Shown one piece after another: positions 61,592-64,000 of a stretch of DNA of 64,000 nucleotides. The stretch is from Dyella silvae (GTDB lineage Bacteria; Pseudomonadota; Gammaproteobacteria; Xanthomonadales; Rhodanobacteraceae), in the NCBI RefSeq assembly GCF_026421305.1, contig NZ_JAPJBQ010000002.1, forward strand, positions 620,001-684,000, in the 5' to 3' direction. The notes under the pieces were generated by a model that was not told the DNA's origin, made no database searches, and saw only the letters and a program-made list of their open reading frames with translations. Position 1 is the stretch's first letter. The number at the start of each line of letters is the position of its first letter. Position numbers and translations under genes: made by a program.

Positions 61592-61638
61592 GTGGCCGCG
61601 CCATTCCGCGCATCGATCATGCATCGAGGCAACCGCAC

Positions 61639-62031
61639 TTGAGTCAGACCTCCCATCGCAGCACCAAATCCGCCACCACGGCGGTCATTCGTCAGCAAGT
61701 CATCAACGCGCTGGACGAACTGAAGGCCAAGGACATTCGTGAGATCGACGTCCGCGGCAAAACCTCCATCGCCGATCTGCTGGTAGTCGCCTCCGGCACT
61801 TCCGCGCGCCATGTCAAATCCATCGCCGACGAAGTCGTCAAGTTCGCCAAAAAGGCGGGCGTGATGCCGCTTGGCGTGGAAGGCGAGCAGGAAGCCGAGT
61901 GGGTGTTGGTGGATCTGGGTGACGTGATTGTTCACGTCATGCTGCCGCGTATCCGCGAGTTCTACGGTCTGGAACGACTCTGGACCGTGGGCGATCGCGA
62001 GATCGACGCCGAAGTCGCCAGCGCGGGCTAA
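61639..62031 (+). CDS. rsfS: Ribosome silencing factor RsfS
   Basis: 130 residues from a TTG start. KDIREIDVRGKTSIADLLVVASGTSARHVKSIADEVV and VEGEQEAEWVLVDLGDVIVHVMLPRIREFYGLERLW are complete RsfS signatures, the latter being the L14-binding face. RsfS binds L14 of the large subunit to block joining with the small subunit in slow growth. Normally it directly follows nadD; here it is about 7.8 kb away but still precedes rlmH. Confidence 0.95.
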   Translation: MSQTSHRSTKSATTAVIRQQVINALDELKAKDIREIDVRGKTSIADLLVVASGTSARHVKSIADEVVKFAKKAGVMPLGVEGEQEAEWVLVDLGDVIVHVMLPRIREFYGLERLWTVGDREIDAEVASAG

Positions 62032-62115
62032 AGCCCGCGTCATGGTGGCGTGTGCCGCGCGCTCATCGATGCGCGTGGTCCTTCTTTTCGTTTCCCTTTT
62101 TTTTGGCAGTGACCC

Positions 62116-62586
62116 ATGCGTGCCCGCCTGATTGCCGTTGGTGAACGCATGCCCGCCTGGGTGGCAGAAGGTTTTGCCGAATATCGCAAGCGGTTGTCGC
62201 ACGAGCTGCCGCTGGAACTGATCGAGCTGAAGCCCGGCGTGCGCGGCAAAGGGCGCGATGACGCGCGAGCGATCCAGGACGAAGGTGCAGCGATACTCGC
62301 GGCCCTGCCTCGTGATATTCACGTCGTGGCGCTCGATGGTCGCGGCAAGACCTGGTCCAGCGAAGATCTCGCTGCGCAACTGGCGAAGTGGCGCATGTCA
62401 GGACGCGATCTGGCATTTCTCATCGGCGGACCCGACGGCCATGCGCCGGACGTGTTGGCGCGTGCGGACCAGACGTGGTCACTGGGACCGCTCACCTTGC
62501 CGCACATGTTGGTGCGGCTGGTGCTGGCCGAACAACTTTATCGCGCCACGACCTTGCTGGCAGGGCATCCCTACCATCGCGCCTGA
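62116..62586 (+). CDS. rlmH: 23S rRNA pseudouridine-1915 N3-methyltransferase RlmH
   Basis: 156 residues, normal length. RlmH SPOUT signatures: KLIAVGERMPAWVAEGFAEYRKRL start (here ARLIAVGERMP), ELKPGVRGKG, LDGRGKTWSSEDLA, DLAFLIGGPDGHAPDVLARA (SAM-binding knot) and LPHMLVRLVLAEQLYRATTLLAGHPYHRA at the C-terminus. It methylates pseudouridine 1915 in 23S rRNA. It follows rsfS by 84 bp and completes the rsfS-rlmH pair. Confidence 0.97.
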   Translation: MRARLIAVGERMPAWVAEGFAEYRKRLSHELPLELIELKPGVRGKGRDDARAIQDEGAAILAALPRDIHVVALDGRGKTWSSEDLAAQLAKWRMSGRDLAFLIGGPDGHAPDVLARADQTWSLGPLTLPHMLVRLVLAEQLYRATTLLAGHPYHRA

Positions 62587-62749
62587 AAACACGGTACCTG
62601 CGGATGTACTGGCCGAGTGATTGTTGCGGGCTCGCTACGCGGACGTGCTATCGCACCAAAGTGGTTTCGTTTCTTTGAAAAGTGGTCATGTCCCGGCATG
62701 AGGGTGCTACCGCATACTGGGTGCACCTCGTCATTCCAAGGAATCGGGC

Positions 62750-63199
62750 ATGTCCGTTACGGTGCGCCAGGCCACCATTCACGATCTCGATCTCGTGGCT
62801 CCGCTGTTTGACGCCTATCGGCAGTTCTATGGTCAGCCAGCGGATGGGGAGCGCTCACGGCGTTTCTTGTGCGAGCGTTTTCAGCACAACGAGTCGGTCG
62901 TACTGCTGGCGCTCGACCAGGACGGCGGGGGCGTGGGTTTCGTTCAGTTGTACCCGCTGTTCTCCTCCGTGCGTGCTGCGCGCACTTATCTGCTCAACGA
63001 TCTCTTTGTCGCACCCAGCGCCCGGCGTCATGGCGTGGCTGCGGCACTGATGCATGAGGCGGAAGCTTTTGCCCGTGCGATCGGCGCGGTGGGTATGTCG
63101 CTGACGACGGCGCACACCAATGAACCTGCGCAACGGCTCTATGAATCGCTGGGCTGGAAGCGGGAAGCGCAATTTCGCGAGTACGCCATCGCCTTTTGA
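62750..63199 (+). CDS. GNAT N-acetyltransferase
   Basis: 149 residues. MSVTVRQATIHDLDLVAPLFDAYRQFYGQ start, then GVGFVQLYPLFSSVRAARTYLLNDLFVAPSARRHGVAAALMHEAEAFARAI with acetyl-CoA-binding RRHGVA (Q/R-x-x-G-x-G/A). L-x-x-A-x-x-NEPAQRLYESLGWKREAQFREY is typical of the GNAT group of small-molecule or aminoglycoside-like acetyltransferases. Substrate unknown. It starts 163 bp after rlmH and before the CoA-transferase. Confidence 0.88.
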   Translation: MSVTVRQATIHDLDLVAPLFDAYRQFYGQPADGERSRRFLCERFQHNESVVLLALDQDGGGVGFVQLYPLFSSVRAARTYLLNDLFVAPSARRHGVAAALMHEAEAFARAIGAVGMSLTTAHTNEPAQRLYESLGWKREAQFREYAIAF

Positions 63200-63292
63200 G
63201 ACGATTCTCGCATCCGACCATCGTCTAGCTTGCCAATTGTTTGACGTGGCGCCGCGTTACCATGAGCAGATTGCAGCTCAGGAGTTTTCAAC

Positions 63293-64000
63293 GTGGACAA
63301 GCGCATTCGCCATGCGGGATTGGCCAGCAAAGTCATGACGGCGGCCCAGGCTGCGGATCTGATCGATCACGGTATGACGATCGGCATGAGCGGTTTCACC
63401 GGCGCGGGTTATCCCAAATCGGTGCCGCAAGCCCTGGCCGAGCGAATGACCGCCTCGCACGGGCAGGGTGAACCGTTCCGCGTGCGTGTGCTCACCGGGG
63501 CTTCGACCGCGCCAGAGCTCGATGGCGCGCTGGCTCGCGCCGACGGTATCGACCTGCGATTGCCCTATCAGTCCGATCCGGAGTTGCGCGCACGCATCAA
63601 TCGCGGCGAGATGAATTATCTCGACATCCATCTCAGCCATGTGGCGCAGTACGCATGGTTCGGTTTCTTCGGAAAAATCGATCTGGCCATTATCGAGGCC
63701 ACGGCGATCATGCCTGATGGCAGCCTGTTACCTTCCTCGTCGGTGGGCAACAACAAGACGTGGCTCGATCTCGCTGACAAGGTGATCGTTGAGGTCAACC
63801 ATTGGCAGCCGATGGAAATGGATGGCATGCACGATGTCTATTACGGCACGGCGCTGCCCCCGAACCGCAAGCCGATTCCGCTGCTGAAGCCGGACGATCG
63901 CATTGGTCAGCCGTACCTGCGACTGGATCCGGACAAAGTCATCGCCGTGGTGGAAACCAACGCGCCGGATCGCAACAGTGCGTTTGCGCCGCCGGATGAA
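63293..64000 (+). CDS. Acetyl-CoA hydrolase / succinyl-CoA:acetate CoA-transferase (partial, N-terminal half)
   Basis: 236 codons to the window edge from a GTG start with CAGGAG 8-9 bp before. MDKRIRHAGLASKVMTAAQAAD, GMTIGMSGFTGAGYPKSVPQAL, VRVLTGASTAPELDGALA, AQYAWFGFFGKIDLAIIEATAIMPDGSLLPSSSVGNN and VIVEVNHWQP are typical of the YgfH/Cat1/Ach1 family. It moves CoA from succinyl-CoA to acetate (or hydrolyses acetyl-CoA), linking acetate use to the TCA cycle. The C-terminal half with the catalytic Glu lies outside the window. Confidence 0.9.
   Translation, partial: MDKRIRHAGLASKVMTAAQAADLIDHGMTIGMSGFTGAGYPKSVPQALAERMTASHGQGEPFRVRVLTGASTAPELDGALARADGIDLRLPYQSDPELRARINRGEMNYLDIHLSHVAQYAWFGFFGKIDLAIIEATAIMPDGSLLPSSSVGNNKTWLDLADKVIVEVNHWQPMEMDGMHDVYYGTALPPNRKPIPLLKPDDRIGQPYLRLDPDKVIAVVETNAPDRNSAFAPPDE

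Overview
The window is high-GC gammaproteobacterial chromosome. The best fit is the order Xanthomonadales/Lysobacterales, probably Rhodanobacteraceae (Dyella, Luteibacter, Rhodanobacter or Frateuria type). The evidence is the gene families and gene order: leuS-lptE-holA-nadD, a FimT-PilV-PilW-PilX-PilY1-PilE minor-pilin operon, a large TonB-dependent receptor and many exported peptidases. No sequence search was possible, so the genus is inference. There is no rRNA, tRNA, CRISPR array, complete insertion sequence or phage gene.

Layout. 1-5.2 kb: the start of a response regulator, then a Fur-box-preceded five-gene operon (PepSY membrane protein, DUF2271, DUF4198, ApbE, membrane-anchored flavodoxin/FAD reductase) that looks like a flavin-based electron-export system for iron. 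5.2-14.8 kb: M1-like peptidase, membrane protein, an overlapping SET/GNAT/HutD trio, a ComEA-like protein, an M20 peptidase, YggS, an NlpC/P60 hydrolase, and a 294-bp multi-arm inverted-repeat element. 14.9-25 kb: M28 lipoprotein and TonB receptor with a long leader holding two cysteine-rich mini-ORFs, rhomboid protease, amino-acid permease and RapA. 25.2-32 kb: the type IV pilus minor-pilin operon. 32-44 kb: PanE, patatin lipoprotein, M13 peptidase, a phosphoesterase with a Pho-box-like site, a Tat multicopper oxidase, DUF502, DUF4442 and an S9 peptidase. 44-48.6 kb: CnoX, then PqiA-PqiA-PqiB-PqiC with PqiA split in two. 48.8-53.8 kb: leuS-lptE-holA-nadD. 53.85-61.56 kb: a block that separates nadD from its usual partners rsfS and rlmH (61.6-62.6 kb). 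Then a GNAT protein and the start of an acetyl/succinyl-CoA transferase.

Most interesting result. The block between nadD and rsfS carries an ECF sigma factor gene followed by an NrsF-type six-helix anti-sigma gene, and a DipZ (CcdA-thioredoxin) gene followed by a Tat-exported methionine sulfoxide reductase MsrB. The same bipartite motif, GTAACC-N16-CGAA, lies at promoter distance upstream of both the sigma gene (58198-58223, + strand) and dipZ-msrB (56257-56282, - strand). From memory this is the consensus of Caulobacter SigF, the sigma factor controlled by NrsF. The sequence therefore predicts a SigF-NrsF circuit that switches on a periplasmic methionine-sulfoxide repair machine.

Other points for follow-up are the flavinylation motif in the DUF2271 protein, the cysteine-rich leaders of the TonB receptor, the lectin-like N-terminus of PilY1, the Pho box, the large inverted-repeat element and a GTGAGAA-type intergenic repeat family.
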